DNA of 64,000 bases from SH-MAG3 sp035461245 (GTDB lineage Bacteria > Gemmatimonadota > Gemmatimonadetes > Longimicrobiales > RSA9), in assembly GCA_035461245.1 (NCBI GenBank), contig DATHVP010000009.1:1-64000 (forward strand), in the 5' to 3' direction. Numbering within the stretch: the stretch's first letter is position 1; each line of letters starts with the position of its first letter. Made by a program: the position numbers and the translations under genes. Positions 6,283 to 15,024 of the stretch are shown here, piece by piece. Below the pieces are notes generated by a model. It did no database searches and was not told where the DNA came from. It saw nothing but the letters and a program-made list of their open reading frames with translations.

Positions 6283-6744
6283 ATGACAGGACCAATCCGT
6301 GAGACCGTGACCGTGCCCGTCGCCGTGGACCGGGCCTTCGAGCATTTCGTCCGTCACCTGGGTACCTGGTGGCCCCGGGAGTACACGTGGTCACAGGATG
6401 TGCTCGAGGAAATCGGGGTCGAGCCCCGGAAGGACGGGCGTTGCTACGAGATCGGGCCGCACGGGTTCCGCTGCGACTGGGGCAGGATCGTGGCATGGGA
6501 CCCGCCCCATCGGCTGGTGTTCCTGTGGCAGATCGGTCCTGATCGCACGCCGCAGCCGGACCCGGCCAGGGCGAGCGAGGTCGATGTACGATTCGTCGAA
6601 ACAGGAACCGACGCCACGCGGGTGGAACTGGAGCACCGGGATTTCGGGCGACACGGGCGGGACAGCGACGCTTATCGTGATGGCCTGGCCGCGCCGCAGG
6701 GCTGGCCATACATACTGGAGCGGTTCACTGGCAGCGTGCAGTAG
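6283..6744 (+). CDS. SRPBCC (AHSA1-like) protein
   Basis: This 153-residue protein opens with IRETVTVPVAVDRAFEHFVR, the usual first strand and helix of AHSA1/START-like proteins. It then has TWWPREYTW, GRCYEIGPHGFRCDWGRIVA and DPPHRLVFLWQI, and ends with a helix containing GWPYILERF. The fold forms a hydrophobic pocket. Many bacterial members are of unknown function and are often paired with ArsR regulators, but none is adjacent here. ATG 6283 is preferred over GTG 6268 because the family begins at this point. Confidence 0.82.
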   Translation: MTGPIRETVTVPVAVDRAFEHFVRHLGTWWPREYTWSQDVLEEIGVEPRKDGRCYEIGPHGFRCDWGRIVAWDPPHRLVFLWQIGPDRTPQPDPARASEVDVRFVETGTDATRVELEHRDFGRHGRDSDAYRDGLAAPQGWPYILERFTGSVQ

Positions 6745-6792
6745 TCACCGGGCCCGGGGCCTCCCGGCGTACCCCTTGCAACTCCGACACGC

Positions 6793-7203
6793 ATGACCGA
6801 CGAACGTCACCTCGGCGATGACGATGACGAACCCGACTCCCGCGGCGACAAGAACGACCTCGCCGAGCAGCGCACCGGCTGGGCCCAGGAGCGAACCCTC
6901 CTTGCCAAGGAGAGAACTTTCGCCGCCTGGATCCGGACCGGACTGGCCGCATTTGCCGTAGGGTTCGGCGTAGCAGAACTCCTGGGGGAGGTCGGGCCAC
7001 CCTGGCTCGCCAGCAGCATCGGCGTCGCCCTCATCTCCGCCGGCGGCGCCATTGTCGTCATCGGGTTCACCAACTACAGACGCGCCCTGGACCGCCTGGA
7101 GGAACACGGCGTCCGCGGCCTGCCCGTCTGGGCCATGGGCATACTCGCCTTTGTCCTGGTACTGGTCGCCGCGGCCGGCGTGGCCCTGGTCGTCAGTCGC
7201 TGA
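6793..7203 (+). CDS. DUF202 (YidH-like) inner-membrane protein
   Basis: This 136-residue protein has an acidic N-terminus and the DUF202 signature LAKERTFAAWIRTGLAAFAV at about residues 37-56. A second segment follows (about 75-95), then a third (GILAFVLVLVAAAGVALVVS). Three membrane helices are expected. The family is widespread and of unknown function. It is read in the same direction as the SRPBCC gene, 48 bases downstream, and may be co-transcribed. Confidence 0.85.
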   Translation: MTDERHLGDDDDEPDSRGDKNDLAEQRTGWAQERTLLAKERTFAAWIRTGLAAFAVGFGVAELLGEVGPPWLASSIGVALISAGGAIVVIGFTNYRRALDRLEEHGVRGLPVWAMGILAFVLVLVAAAGVALVVSR

Positions 7204-7241
7204 GACATGGGGCGGGTCCAGACCTGGCGCAAAGCGAGCAC

Positions 7242-7565
7242 ATGACGGTCAAGCGCATGGACAACGTCGGCATCGTCGTAGAAGATATGGATGCCGCCGT
7301 TGATTTCTTTACTGAACTGGGCCTTGAACTCGAGGGGCGGCGCCCCATCGAGGGCGACTGGGCCGATGCCGTCACTGGACTGCGGGGCATGCGCGTCGAA
7401 ATTGCCATGATGAGGACGCCGGACGGCCACAGCCGACTCGAGCTGTCACGGTTCCTCGCGCCGTCGGCGGCTGCCGATCACCGCCGCGCCCCGGTGAACG
7501 CGCTCGGCTACCTGCGCGTCCTCATCGGGCTCGCCGAGGAGCTGGGGCAGCAGACCTCCCGTTGA
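7242..7565 (+). CDS. VOC/glyoxalase-fold protein with apparent internal deletion
   Basis: This 107-residue protein starts as a standard VOC protein: VKRMDNVGIVVEDMDAAVDF, then FFTELGLELEGR, and MRTPDGHSRLELSRF. After NALGYLRVL it jumps straight to IGLAEELGQ, which is the usual end of the family (PEG-ILIGLAEELG). About 40 residues that normally form most of the second beta-alpha-beta repeat, including a metal ligand, are missing without loss of frame. It may be inactive or act as a half-domain dimer. The next gene is a lipoprotein. Confidence 0.72.
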   Translation: MTVKRMDNVGIVVEDMDAAVDFFTELGLELEGRRPIEGDWADAVTGLRGMRVEIAMMRTPDGHSRLELSRFLAPSAAADHRRAPVNALGYLRVLIGLAEELGQQTSR

Positions 7566-7588
7566 GCTCGCCTGCGAAGGGATCGACG

Positions 7589-8149
7589 ATGCTGCTCGTG
7601 CTGGCCATGCTCCTGCTGACGTCAGGCTGTGCGTCCGGACGTGCCGACGCAGCACGCGTATGGCCACCGGATCTGCCTCCGCCCGAGGGCGAGCTGGTCA
7701 TCCTTGGTGATATCGTTCTCGACGGCTTCGTCTTCCTGCCTGAAGACTACGCCGCATTGGGCGTAGTGGATGTTGACACCGTCGCCCCGAGCCGGGCAGT
7801 ACTTCGCTGGGGCGAAGTGGCACGCCATGGTGCGGTGATTCTGCGGACGAACCTGAGTGGCAGTGACAGCGACCTGCATGGTCGGATGCCGCAGATAGAC
7901 GCGCTGCTCAGGTGGTTCAGTGCACGTGATCCCGCGCCGCCGCCATCAATCCTCATTAGTCCACCGCCACCCGCGGACGAACCCGTTTTCGTTGTGGACG
8001 GGCTGGTCATGGGCCTGCAGCGGGCGCTCGCAGAAACAGGCGACAGGCGGATAGGCTTGATCTACGTGGCGAGAGGTGAGCGCGCTGCGGCGCCCTATGG
8101 CCGACGCGCGTGGTATGGCCTGGTCATCGTTACGACAGAGCGGATGTAG
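7589..8149 (+). CDS. Hypothetical lipoprotein
   Basis: This 186-residue protein has a short hydrophobic signal peptide ending in a lipobox, LTSGC (Cys at about residue 13), so it should be lipid-anchored. The mature part contains IDALLRWFSARDPAPPPSIL and a proline-rich stretch ISPPPPADEP, but no domain I recognise. ATG 7589 is chosen because the signal peptide begins there; the frame opens earlier at TTG 7562 with no signal-like residues. Function unknown. It ends before a hairpin terminator shared with the tRNA genes. Confidence 0.72.
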   Translation: MLLVLAMLLLTSGCASGRADAARVWPPDLPPPEGELVILGDIVLDGFVFLPEDYAALGVVDVDTVAPSRAVLRWGEVARHGAVILRTNLSGSDSDLHGRMPQIDALLRWFSARDPAPPPSILISPPPPADEPVFVVDGLVMGLQRALAETGDRRIGLIYVARGERAAAPYGRRAWYGLVIVTTERM

Positions 8150-8209
8150 CGCGCCCCCATCTGTGGCCAGGCTCGCACGGGCGCCCGATCCCCCGCCCCA
8201 CAGGCAAAG

Positions 8210-8241
8210 AGGCCCAGCAGCCGTACCCAGCTGCAGGGCCT
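8210..8241. terminator. Bidirectional hairpin terminator
   Basis: The stem AGGCCC-A-GCAGC pairs with GCTGC-A-GGGCCT around an 8-base loop. On the minus strand it is followed by a CTCTTT run and lies 14 bases past the end of tRNA-Val. On the + strand it follows the lipoprotein gene. Confidence 0.7.
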
Positions 8242-8255
8242 CCTCATTTCCTTCA

Positions 8256-8329
<74 letters not shown>

Positions 8330-8407
8330 CTGACGCCTGCCAAAGAGGGAGCCGACCTGCGGATCCCGGGAAGCCCCCTCCCCGTTCACCTGACCGTCTC
8401 CCTCCTG

Positions 8408-8480
8408 AATACCCCCACGGGGAATCGAACCCCGGTTTTCGCGCTGAGAACGCGACGTCCTGGGCCACTAGACGATGGGG
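8408..8480 (-). tRNA. tRNA-Glu (anticodon CTC)
   Basis: The reverse strand gives acceptor stem GCCCCCA with TGGGGGT. The D arm holds GTCTAGTGGCCCAGGAC, the anticodon loop TTCTCAG lies in the stem TCGCG/CGCGA, and the T arm is CCGGGGTTCGATTCCCCG. The anticodon CTC reads GAG (Glu). It is transcribed first, then tRNA-Val 78 bases on. Confidence 0.95.
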
Positions 8481-8496
8481 GCCAAGTCCGAGCCTT

Positions 8497-8524
8497 GAAA
8501 TATACCAATAAGGACGGGCTGGTC
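8497..8524 (-). promoter_or_regulatory. Sigma70-like promoter of the tRNA-Glu/tRNA-Val unit
   Basis: On the minus strand, TTGACC (8519-8524) and TATATT (8497-8502) are 16 bases apart and point at tRNA-Glu, which begins 17 bases beyond the -10 box. It is the best housekeeping promoter I see in the window. Confidence 0.75.
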
Positions 8525-8589
8525 AACCCCGCATTCCGCGGACCCTGAGCCCTGCCGCCGGTGCGTGCGGGCCCTGCCGGGCGCCGGGG

Positions 8590-8620
8590 TTGACGCGCCG
8601 CAAAATTGGATACATCTATA
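8590..8620 (+). promoter_or_regulatory. Weak promoter candidate for the M6 protease gene
   Basis: TTGACG (8590-8595) is followed after 17 bases by CATCTA and the AT-rich CATCTATATG. It is divergent from the tRNA promoter. The -10 match is poor. Confidence 0.3.
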
Positions 8621-8737
8621 TGGTTACGCCCGCTGTGCCAACGGCGGGACCGCGACGTACGTCGTACCACTACCAGACATACCACGTTCCGAAGCTGCGA
8701 GCCGGCCATCCCCGTGCCGGGCGTCCAGCCTTCGGGC

Positions 8738-11326
8738 ATGGCCGCGAAGGAGCGAGCCATCCGCCGACCATCACGCTGGTCCTGGCGCCGCCGGGTCGTC
8801 CCTCTGTTTCTCCTCGCCCTTGCGACGGGTCCGACTGTCGTTGACGAAGCCGCGGCACAGCAGCCGCAGCAGCAACCGGCGTCGTGGGGCAGCAACATCG
8901 CCCCGCCGGCGCCGATCCTGGGGCTGAACGACGCTCGTCCCATCCTGCCCCTGGAGTTCAGCCGGGCCTGGCTGAAGAAGGTGGAGGCGGTAAAGCTGCG
9001 TCGTCAGGAGCTGCTGGCCACCGGCGAACTGGACGGCCTCACGCCGGATCAGCTGGCGGAGCAGGGCGCCGCCCTTTCGGGCCGGCTGCGCATCCCCGTG
9101 ATTCCCGTGCGCTACGCGGACGTGCCGGTCCCCTTCGGCGAGGACGCGTTGCGCGAGCGCCTGTTCGGCAACAGCCAGGGCGACACCCTATCCTTCGCGG
9201 ACTACTGGGACGAGGTCTCCGGCGGGCTGCTGCAGGTGGAGGGCGAGGTGGCGCCCTGGGTGACGCTGCGTCGTCCGGCCCGCCACTATCTGCCGGCGGA
9301 GCAGTTCGGCTGGTCGGCGTTCGGGCGGGTGGCGGAACTCCGCGCCGAGGCGCTGGCCGCGGCGGCCGAACTCATTGATTTCGCCCAGTTCGACAATGAC
9401 GGCCCTGACGGGATCCCGAATTCCGGGGACGACGACGGCTACGTGGACTTCGTCGCCATTCTCTACGCCCTGCCCTGCCAGGGCGACACCCGTGCCGGTG
9501 CCATCTGGCCGCACCGTGCGGCCATGCCGCCGCTGGAGACGACGACCATCGGCGCCGATGGCGAGCCCATCCGTATTGCCGACTATGTCATCATCCCGGC
9601 CATGGACCCCGTGACGTGCGGGCCCACGACCATCGGCGTGCTGGCCCATGAGACGGGCCATGCCCTGGGGCTGCCGGACCTGTACGACTACGACGGCTCG
9701 TCGCAGGGCATCGGGGCCTGGGGCCTCATGGGCACCGGCAGCCATGCCACGCACTACTCGCCGGCCCACCTGTCGGCGTGGGAAAAGGCGCAGCTCGGCT
9801 GGGTCACCGTGTCGTGGCTGGCGCAGGCGGACTCGGCGGTGGCCATGGCACCGGTTCAGGAAAGTCGCACCGTGTTCCGTTTCGATGGCGACGGCGACGA
9901 GTACTACCTCATCGAGAACCGGCAGCGGCGGGGCTCCGACCGTTTCCTGCCCGGCAGTGGCATGCTGGTCTGGCACGTGGACCCCGAGCGGGCGGAGCTG
10001 GGCGCGTGGAACTCCGACGAACGGCGGGCGGCGGTCAGTCTCATCGAGGCCGACGGCCGCGGCGACCTGGCGCGAGGCAGACAGGCAGACGCCGGCGACC
10101 CGTTCCCGGGGAAGTCGGAACGCGACTGGTTCCGCACGCTGAGCGCCGGCGGCCTGCAGTTCACCCGACTGGAAGAGGAAGAGGGGACGGGCGTGGTCAC
10201 CGGCCACCTCCTGGCGGGCGAACCACTGCCTGCCATCGTGGCCGATCCCGGCTGGCTGCGCCTGACGGCGCTGGCCGGAGGCCACGCTGTCCGCCAGGTC
10301 ATCGAGATCCGCCGCCTGGGCGATGCCACGCAGGAATGGGAATCCCGGCACCGGGCGTCCTGGCTGGACGTGGAGCGGACGGGCGACACGCTGGTGCTTA
10401 CGGCGGACCCCGCCGGGTTGTCGGCGGGCACGTACGCGGACGAGATCCTGATCCTCGATGAGGCAGGCGACAGCGCCGTGTCCGTCGCCGTCCACTTCTA
10501 CCTCGCGACGCCGGGCGTCGGGCAGATCATTGCCACGGAGCTTCCGTGGAGCTGGGGCGTCGCCGTGCGTGGCGGCCGGATCCTCCAGGCCAGCTACGGT
10601 TGGGACCAGCTCGGCCTGCGGCCGCGCCCCCGGGTGCTCCAGCTGTGGGAGGGCGACCGCCACCCGCGCACACTGGCGCGGCTGGCCGCCGACGCACTGT
10701 ACGCGCCCATCATCGACCCGCGCGACGACGCGACGTTCGTGCTGGCCCGGGCCCGGGACGGCAACTTCCTGTACCAGATCCGCGGCAACGGCGATGCGCA
10801 CATCATTGCCACGCGCATCGGGACCCAGCCCGCGTATGGCGCGGCAATCCTGCCCGACGGCAGTGTTGCCGTGGCCCAGTGGGACGGGGCCATCAGCCAT
10901 GTCCGGCGGGACGGCAGTGTGCACCCGTGGATGGCGCTGGGCACGAACATCTACCAGATCGCCAGCGATTACGAGGGCAACCTGTTCGCCGCGGCATGGT
11001 CCGGCGACGTCATCCGCATCGCGCCGGACGGTACGCGCCGCATCATCGAGACGGGCTTCGGCCCCGGCCGGCTCGTGACGGTGACGACGACGCCGTCCGG
11101 CGATGTCATCGCTGCGGAACGTGGCGGGCAGGGCAGGATCCTGAGCTTCGCGCCGGACGGGCGCCGGGACGTGGTCTACCACAGCCCCGGCGCCCGGTAC
11201 TATGGCCTGGCGGTGGACGACGGGTTTCTGTTTGCCCTGGACCTGACCCAGCGGCACCTGCTCCGGATCCCGCTGCCGCCGCAGCCGCCTGTCGTCGCCC
11301 TCTCCGGAGCCGGCAGGGACCCGTAG
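8738..11326 (+). CDS. Secreted M6-family metalloprotease with beta-propeller-like C-terminus
   Basis: This protein has about 862 residues. ATG 8738 is followed by an Arg-rich stretch and the hydrophobic core VVPLFLLALATGP of a signal peptide; the frame opens upstream at 8606 without signal features. The zinc site HETGHALGLPDLYDYDG (about residues 304-320) fits the M6 (immune inhibitor A-like) HExxHxxGxxD pattern. The segment before it, with DNDGPDGIPNSGDDDGYVDF, resembles the family's acidic Ca-binding loop. Later come a beta-sandwich region and repeated propeller-like blades (for example GDVIRIAPDGTRRIIETGFG, then ILSFAPDGRR). Likely an exported protease that digests external protein. The C-terminal blades may bind substrate or surface. 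Confidence 0.85.
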   Translation: MAAKERAIRRPSRWSWRRRVVPLFLLALATGPTVVDEAAAQQPQQQPASWGSNIAPPAPILGLNDARPILPLEFSRAWLKKVEAVKLRRQELLATGELDGLTPDQLAEQGAALSGRLRIPVIPVRYADVPVPFGEDALRERLFGNSQGDTLSFADYWDEVSGGLLQVEGEVAPWVTLRRPARHYLPAEQFGWSAFGRVAELRAEALAAAAELIDFAQFDNDGPDGIPNSGDDDGYVDFVAILYALPCQGDTRAGAIWPHRAAMPPLETTTIGADGEPIRIADYVIIPAMDPVTCGPTTIGVLAHETGHALGLPDLYDYDGSSQGIGAWGLMGTGSHATHYSPAHLSAWEKAQLGWVTVSWLAQADSAVAMAPVQESRTVFRFDGDGDEYYLIENRQRRGSDRFLPGSGMLVWHVDPERAELGAWNSDERRAAVSLIEADGRGDLARGRQADAGDPFPGKSERDWFRTLSAGGLQFTRLEEEEGTGVVTGHLLAGEPLPAIVADPGWLRLTALAGGHAVRQVIEIRRLGDATQEWESRHRASWLDVERTGDTLVLTADPAGLSAGTYADEILILDEAGDSAVSVAVHFYLATPGVGQIIATELPWSWGVAVRGGRILQASYGWDQLGLRPRPRVLQLWEGDRHPRTLARLAADALYAPIIDPRDDATFVLARARDGNFLYQIRGNGDAHIIATRIGTQPAYGAAILPDGSVAVAQWDGAISHVRRDGSVHPWMALGTNIYQIASDYEGNLFAAAWSGDVIRIAPDGTRRIIETGFGPGRLVTVTTTPSGDVIAAERGGQGRILSFAPDGRRDVVYHSPGARYYGLAVDDGFLFALDLTQRHLLRIPLPPQPPVVALSGAGRDP

Positions 11327-11371
11327 CCGCACCGGGCACCGGCCCGCGTAGGGCGTCGTCGTCGCCCCGGG

Positions 11372-12295
11372 CTATCCCGCCGTGAGCAGGAACAGCCCGG
11401 CCGCCGCCCAGCAGTAGTACGCGAAGACGTAGAAGTTCTGGCGCCGCAGCAGTGCAACGAACACGGTGATGGCCAGGATGCCGCTGAGCCCCGCGGCGAC
11501 GCCGCCCGCCAGCAGCGGCGCCAACCCGATCTCCGTGCCTGCCTCCCCGATCTCCGGCAGCATCAGCACCGCCGCCCCCGCAATGGCGGGGATGGACATG
11601 AGGAACGAGAACTCCGCCGCCTTGACGGGATCAATGCGTCGCCACAAGCCCGTGAGCACTGTGCTGCCTGAGCGGGAGATGCCCGGCAGGATGGCCATGG
11701 ACTGGGCGATGCCCATGAGCAGGGCAGCCCACCAGGACGGCTCCTGCTGCACCTCCTTCGGCGCCGTCACGCGCGCCGCCGTGAACAGCAGCGCCTCCGC
11801 TCCCAGCACGGCCAGGAAGGGCACCACCGTACCCGCCCACGCGGCAATGGCCGCGGCCACCAGCAGCGGCAGCCAGTCGTACGGCCATGGCCGGGTCATG
11901 CCCCGGGCCCAGCGGCTGCTCCACACGAAGCTGCCCGTCACCAGGATCATGGTCGCCGCGAAAACCGGATCGTCGAAGCGCGTTTCGAACCAGTCTTTCA
12001 GCGTAAAGCCCACCACCACCGCGGGGATGGTCGCCACCACGATCTTCAGCACGTAGGGCCAGGTGCTCTGCTCCGCCCGGCCCACCATGCCCAGGATGAG
12101 TTCGACAATGCGTGCCCTGTAGACGACGACGACGGAGATGAGCGTCGCCACATGAACGGACACCTCGAAGAGGATGCCGGGCACCTCCAGTCCCAGCAGC
12201 GCACCGCCGATGACCAGGTGCCCCGAACTCGAGACCGGGAAGAACTCCGTCAGCCCCTGCACCACCCCCAGCACGATCGCTTCCCAGACGCTCAA
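11372..12295 (-). CDS. uppP: Undecaprenyl-diphosphatase UppP (BacA)
   Basis: This 307-residue polytopic membrane protein has both family signatures: GLTEFFPVSSSGHLVIGG at about residues 14-31 and PGISRSGSTVLTG at about 203-215. The enzyme dephosphorylates undecaprenyl pyrophosphate to recycle the lipid carrier for peptidoglycan and O-antigen, and confers some bacitracin resistance. It starts at TTG 12295. The central part is somewhat longer than in the E. coli protein. It is the last gene of a minus-strand run that starts with the LpxL-like gene. Confidence 0.93.
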   Translation of the reverse strand: MSVWEAIVLGVVQGLTEFFPVSSSGHLVIGGALLGLEVPGILFEVSVHVATLISVVVVYRARIVELILGMVGRAEQSTWPYVLKIVVATIPAVVVGFTLKDWFETRFDDPVFAATMILVTGSFVWSSRWARGMTRPWPYDWLPLLVAAAIAAWAGTVVPFLAVLGAEALLFTAARVTAPKEVQQEPSWWAALLMGIAQSMAILPGISRSGSTVLTGLWRRIDPVKAAEFSFLMSIPAIAGAAVLMLPEIGEAGTEIGLAPLLAGGVAAGLSGILAITVFVALLRRQNFYVFAYYCWAAAGLFLLTAG

Positions 12296-12331
12296 CCCAA
12301 TCCTCCACCAAGTGACAACCCGCTCAAATCG

Positions 12332-12363
12332 CCCGTCACGCGTTCGCCCGTCACGCGTCGCCC
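12332..12363. repeat. Short tandem duplication at a stop codon
   Basis: The unit TCGCCCGTCACGCGT is present twice in tandem and spans the end of the deoxyhypusine-synthase-like gene. It resembles the GC-rich unit at 18776-18826. Confidence 0.6.
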
Positions 12364-13334
12364 GCCTCGAGCCGTTCGATCACGCCCCAGGCCAGCAGCG
12401 GCACCATGATCTCGTGGTGTCCCGTGATCTGGTAGCCCTTCCCGCCGCCCGTCCGCGTCGGCCGCTCCACGACATTGACGCGCGGCCGATAGTGCCGCGT
12501 CATGTCCAGGTCGGCGGCGACGAATGCACGTGGCGCGCCAGCGTGCACGTTGCGGCTCACCGTCAGCGCCTTGAGGAAGACCTCGGGCATGATGACCGAC
12601 GACCCGATGTTCAGCACTACGCCGCCCTCCAGCCGGGGCAGGTGCCCGGCCAGCCGGCGGAAGTCAGTCATGCTCGTGGCGCCGATGGCGGCGCCGTCGG
12701 CGGCAGGGTGCTGGTGTATGATCTCCGCGCCCAGCGCCGCGTGCACGGTGAAGTGGATACCGTGCCGCCGCGCTGCCAGCAGGAGTGACAGCTCCGGGTT
12801 CGCCAGCGACCCGGCCGACTCCAGCGCCACGGCCAGGGACTCGCCCAGGCCGAGGCCCTGGGCATGGCCCCGGGTGATGGCCTCGTTCATTTCCCGGCCG
12901 GTCTCCTCCGCCATGCCGAACGTGCCATCCCGCAGACCCGCCTCCACGTCCTCACTGGTGCCGCCCCAGCGGGTCACCTCGTAGTCGTGGATCACTGCGG
13001 AGCCATTGGACGCCAGGTGCGTGATGACGCCCCGTCGCACGAGTTCAATGAGGACCGGCGCCAGCCCGGTCTTCACCACGTGACCGCCCAGCATGAACAC
13101 GACGGCGGCGCCGCTGCGCCGGGCCGCCACCAGGGCGTCTATGACCGCGAGCAGGCTGCGCGCCTCCAGGATGTCCGGCAACGAGTCGAGGAACGCGCCG
13201 AAGTCACGACGATCGCCCGGCGGCTGGGCGAAGTCCCGGGCACTGACCTTGTTCGTACGATGCGACAACGGCACCGTCCGGACACGGGCCGGATCGATGC
13301 CGTCGCTGAGACCGCGCCTTGTCTCGTCGCTCAT
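12351..13334 (-). CDS. Deoxyhypusine synthase-like protein
   Basis: This 327-residue protein is of the bacterial deoxyhypusine-synthase-like family. It has a Rossmann-type segment VVFMLGGHVVKTGLAPVLIE (about residues 79-98), THLASNGSAVIHDYEV (about 105-120), GGVVLNIGSSVIMPEVFLKA and the C-terminal GGGKGYQITGHHE. True deoxyhypusine synthase modifies eIF5A, which bacteria lack. Bacterial relatives include homospermidine-synthase-like enzymes and many of unknown role, so polyamine chemistry is possible but unproven. Its start overlaps the GT2 gene's stop (ATGA). A 15-base tandem duplication lies at its stop codon. Confidence 0.68.
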   Translation of the reverse strand: MSDETRRGLSDGIDPARVRTVPLSHRTNKVSARDFAQPPGDRRDFGAFLDSLPDILEARSLLAVIDALVAARRSGAAVVFMLGGHVVKTGLAPVLIELVRRGVITHLASNGSAVIHDYEVTRWGGTSEDVEAGLRDGTFGMAEETGREMNEAITRGHAQGLGLGESLAVALESAGSLANPELSLLLAARRHGIHFTVHAALGAEIIHQHPAADGAAIGATSMTDFRRLAGHLPRLEGGVVLNIGSSVIMPEVFLKALTVSRNVHAGAPRAFVAADLDMTRHYRPRVNVVERPTRTGGGKGYQITGHHEIMVPLLAWGVIERLEAGDA

Positions 13335-14986
13335 GTCCGCGTTGTCTCGTTCGCGCTCCGTTCGCCGCCGCCCGTCGAGCCCCGGGCCGGGCCGTCCGAT
13401 CCGCCATCGGACCCGCCAGTGGCACCGTCGGGCGCTTCGCCACCGCCGGACGCCTGGCCGCCGGCGTCAGCTTCGCCCGTGCCACCTTCCCCGGCGGCTG
13501 ACTCACCGTCGCCACTGCCGTCCGGCCGGCGACGGCGTCGCCGGCCGCCTCTGCGGCCGCCCCGGCGACGGCGCTTCTTCTCGCCCCCGCCGCCCGCCCC
13601 GCCCGCTTCCTGACCCTCGCCCTCAGGGCCCGTGGCGCCCTCCCCGCCGGCGCCACCGTCACTGGCGTCGTCCCGGGCATCAGGCGCATCGGTGCCTGCG
13701 TTCTCTGCCTGCTGCTGCCCGCCTTCGCTGCCGCGCCCGGAACCGCCCCGCCGGCGGCGACGTCGGCGCCGCTTGCGCTGCTGGCCCTCCCCCGCGCCTG
13801 CGGTGGCGTCATGCCCCGGATTATCGGCCGCGCCGGCCGCGATGCCCGCCACGCCTGCATCAGTGGCGTCTGCTGACGTGATCTGTTGCTGATCCTCCGC
13901 CGGCGTCGCCGCCTCCGCCGGGCGAGGCTGCCGCTGCCGGCGGGGCCGGTCCGGGCCGCCGGCCTGACCGCGATCCCGTCGCGGCGCATCGCCGCTGCCG
14001 CCGGCCTGGCCGCCACCGCCCTGACCCGTCCGGCTGCGGCCGCTGCGGGCCTGGACCTCGCCTCGCGCCCGGCCGTCCCGCGGACGACTCTCCCGGGTCC
14101 GGCCCTCGCCCCGGCTGCGGTCCCGCCCTGCCCTGGCACCCGAGCCGCCCTGCTGCGCCTGCCGGCCGTTGCCGGTGCCGTTGCCTGCCCGGGCGGCCTC
14201 CTCCCGGGCCCGGTGGGCCGCCGCCACCATCCTGTCCAGTTCCTCCACCGGCACCAGATCCGTCGGCGCGGCGTCGCGCATCATGGCACGGACCTGCATG
14301 GCGGCGGCCAGCGGCTTCTCCCGGCTGGGCCGCTGCCGCCGGTCACCCCGGTCCTCGACCTCCACCACGTCCACGCGGCGGGCATGGGGCAGCACCGCCC
14401 GGAGCAGCTCGGCATGGCCGGCCCATCCGTCATAGCGCAGCAGCCGCTCCGCGCCTCGCTCCTCGATGGCCCGCTTCACGGAATGCAGCCGGTACGCGCG
14501 GTAGCCGTCGAACGGCGTGACCACGCCCTCCGGCCATTCCTGGCGACGGGCGAAGAACCCGGACAGGCGCCGGGCGAAACGGCGCAGGGCCGGCTCACTG
14601 CCCTTCTTCACCTTGATGCCTACCGCCACGTCGGCGCCGGCCTCCATGCGCTTGAGCAGTGGAACCAGGTCGTCGGGCTCCTCGGAGAAGTCGGCCTGCA
14701 GCGTGATGATGACGTCCCGCTTCGGGTACTCGGAGCGACGCGCTGCCTCCCGGATCAGCATCTCCAGGCATGCTGCGTGACCCTGCTGCCGCTCGGTGCG
14801 CACGACCGTCAGCGGCAGGACGCGCGTATACGGTTCCAGCACGTCGCGAGTCTTGTCGGTGGACGCGTCGTCGGCTACCAGCAGCTGGTAGTCGCGAGGG
14901 TAGTCCGTCAGCACCTGCCGCAGCTTCCAGAGGACGACGCCGACCGTCTGCTGCTCGTTATGTGTGGGAATGCAGATATAAATCAA
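13331..14986 (-). CDS. GT2 glycosyltransferase with long Arg/Gly-rich disordered tail
   Basis: This 551-residue protein has a GT-A domain in its first 230 or so residues: IYICIPTHNEQQTVGVVLWK, VADDASTDKTRDVL and VIITLQADFSEEPDDL, typical of DPM1/DPG-like GT2 enzymes that use nucleotide or polyprenyl sugars. From about residue 255 it becomes a 300-residue low-complexity tail rich in Gly, Arg, Ala and acidic residues, with clusters such as RKRRRRRRRRGG (about 403-414) and KKRRRRGGRRGGRRRRRR (about 470-487). It starts at TTG 14986. The tail recalls RNA- or ribosome-binding disordered regions (RNase E, RhlE), which is unusual for a glycosyltransferase. The frame is maintained throughout, so the tail is probably real. 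Confidence 0.82.
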   Translation of the reverse strand: MIYICIPTHNEQQTVGVVLWKLRQVLTDYPRDYQLLVADDASTDKTRDVLEPYTRVLPLTVVRTERQQGHAACLEMLIREAARRSEYPKRDVIITLQADFSEEPDDLVPLLKRMEAGADVAVGIKVKKGSEPALRRFARRLSGFFARRQEWPEGVVTPFDGYRAYRLHSVKRAIEERGAERLLRYDGWAGHAELLRAVLPHARRVDVVEVEDRGDRRQRPSREKPLAAAMQVRAMMRDAAPTDLVPVEELDRMVAAAHRAREEAARAGNGTGNGRQAQQGGSGARAGRDRSRGEGRTRESRPRDGRARGEVQARSGRSRTGQGGGGQAGGSGDAPRRDRGQAGGPDRPRRQRQPRPAEAATPAEDQQQITSADATDAGVAGIAAGAADNPGHDATAGAGEGQQRKRRRRRRRRGGSGRGSEGGQQQAENAGTDAPDARDDASDGGAGGEGATGPEGEGQEAGGAGGGGEKKRRRRGGRRGGRRRRRRPDGSGDGESAAGEGGTGEADAGGQASGGGEAPDGATGGSDGGSDGPARGSTGGGERSANETTRT

Positions 14987-15024
14987 CTGTGGCCCTTGAT
15001 TCCTGTGTCAAAGGACAACCTCAA

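Noticed and set aside
9188..11332. A 714-codon open frame on the minus strand opposite the M6 protease gene.
   Set aside because: The + strand frame has a signal peptide, zinc motif and protease sequence. The antisense frame has no family signature and arises from high GC at third positions.
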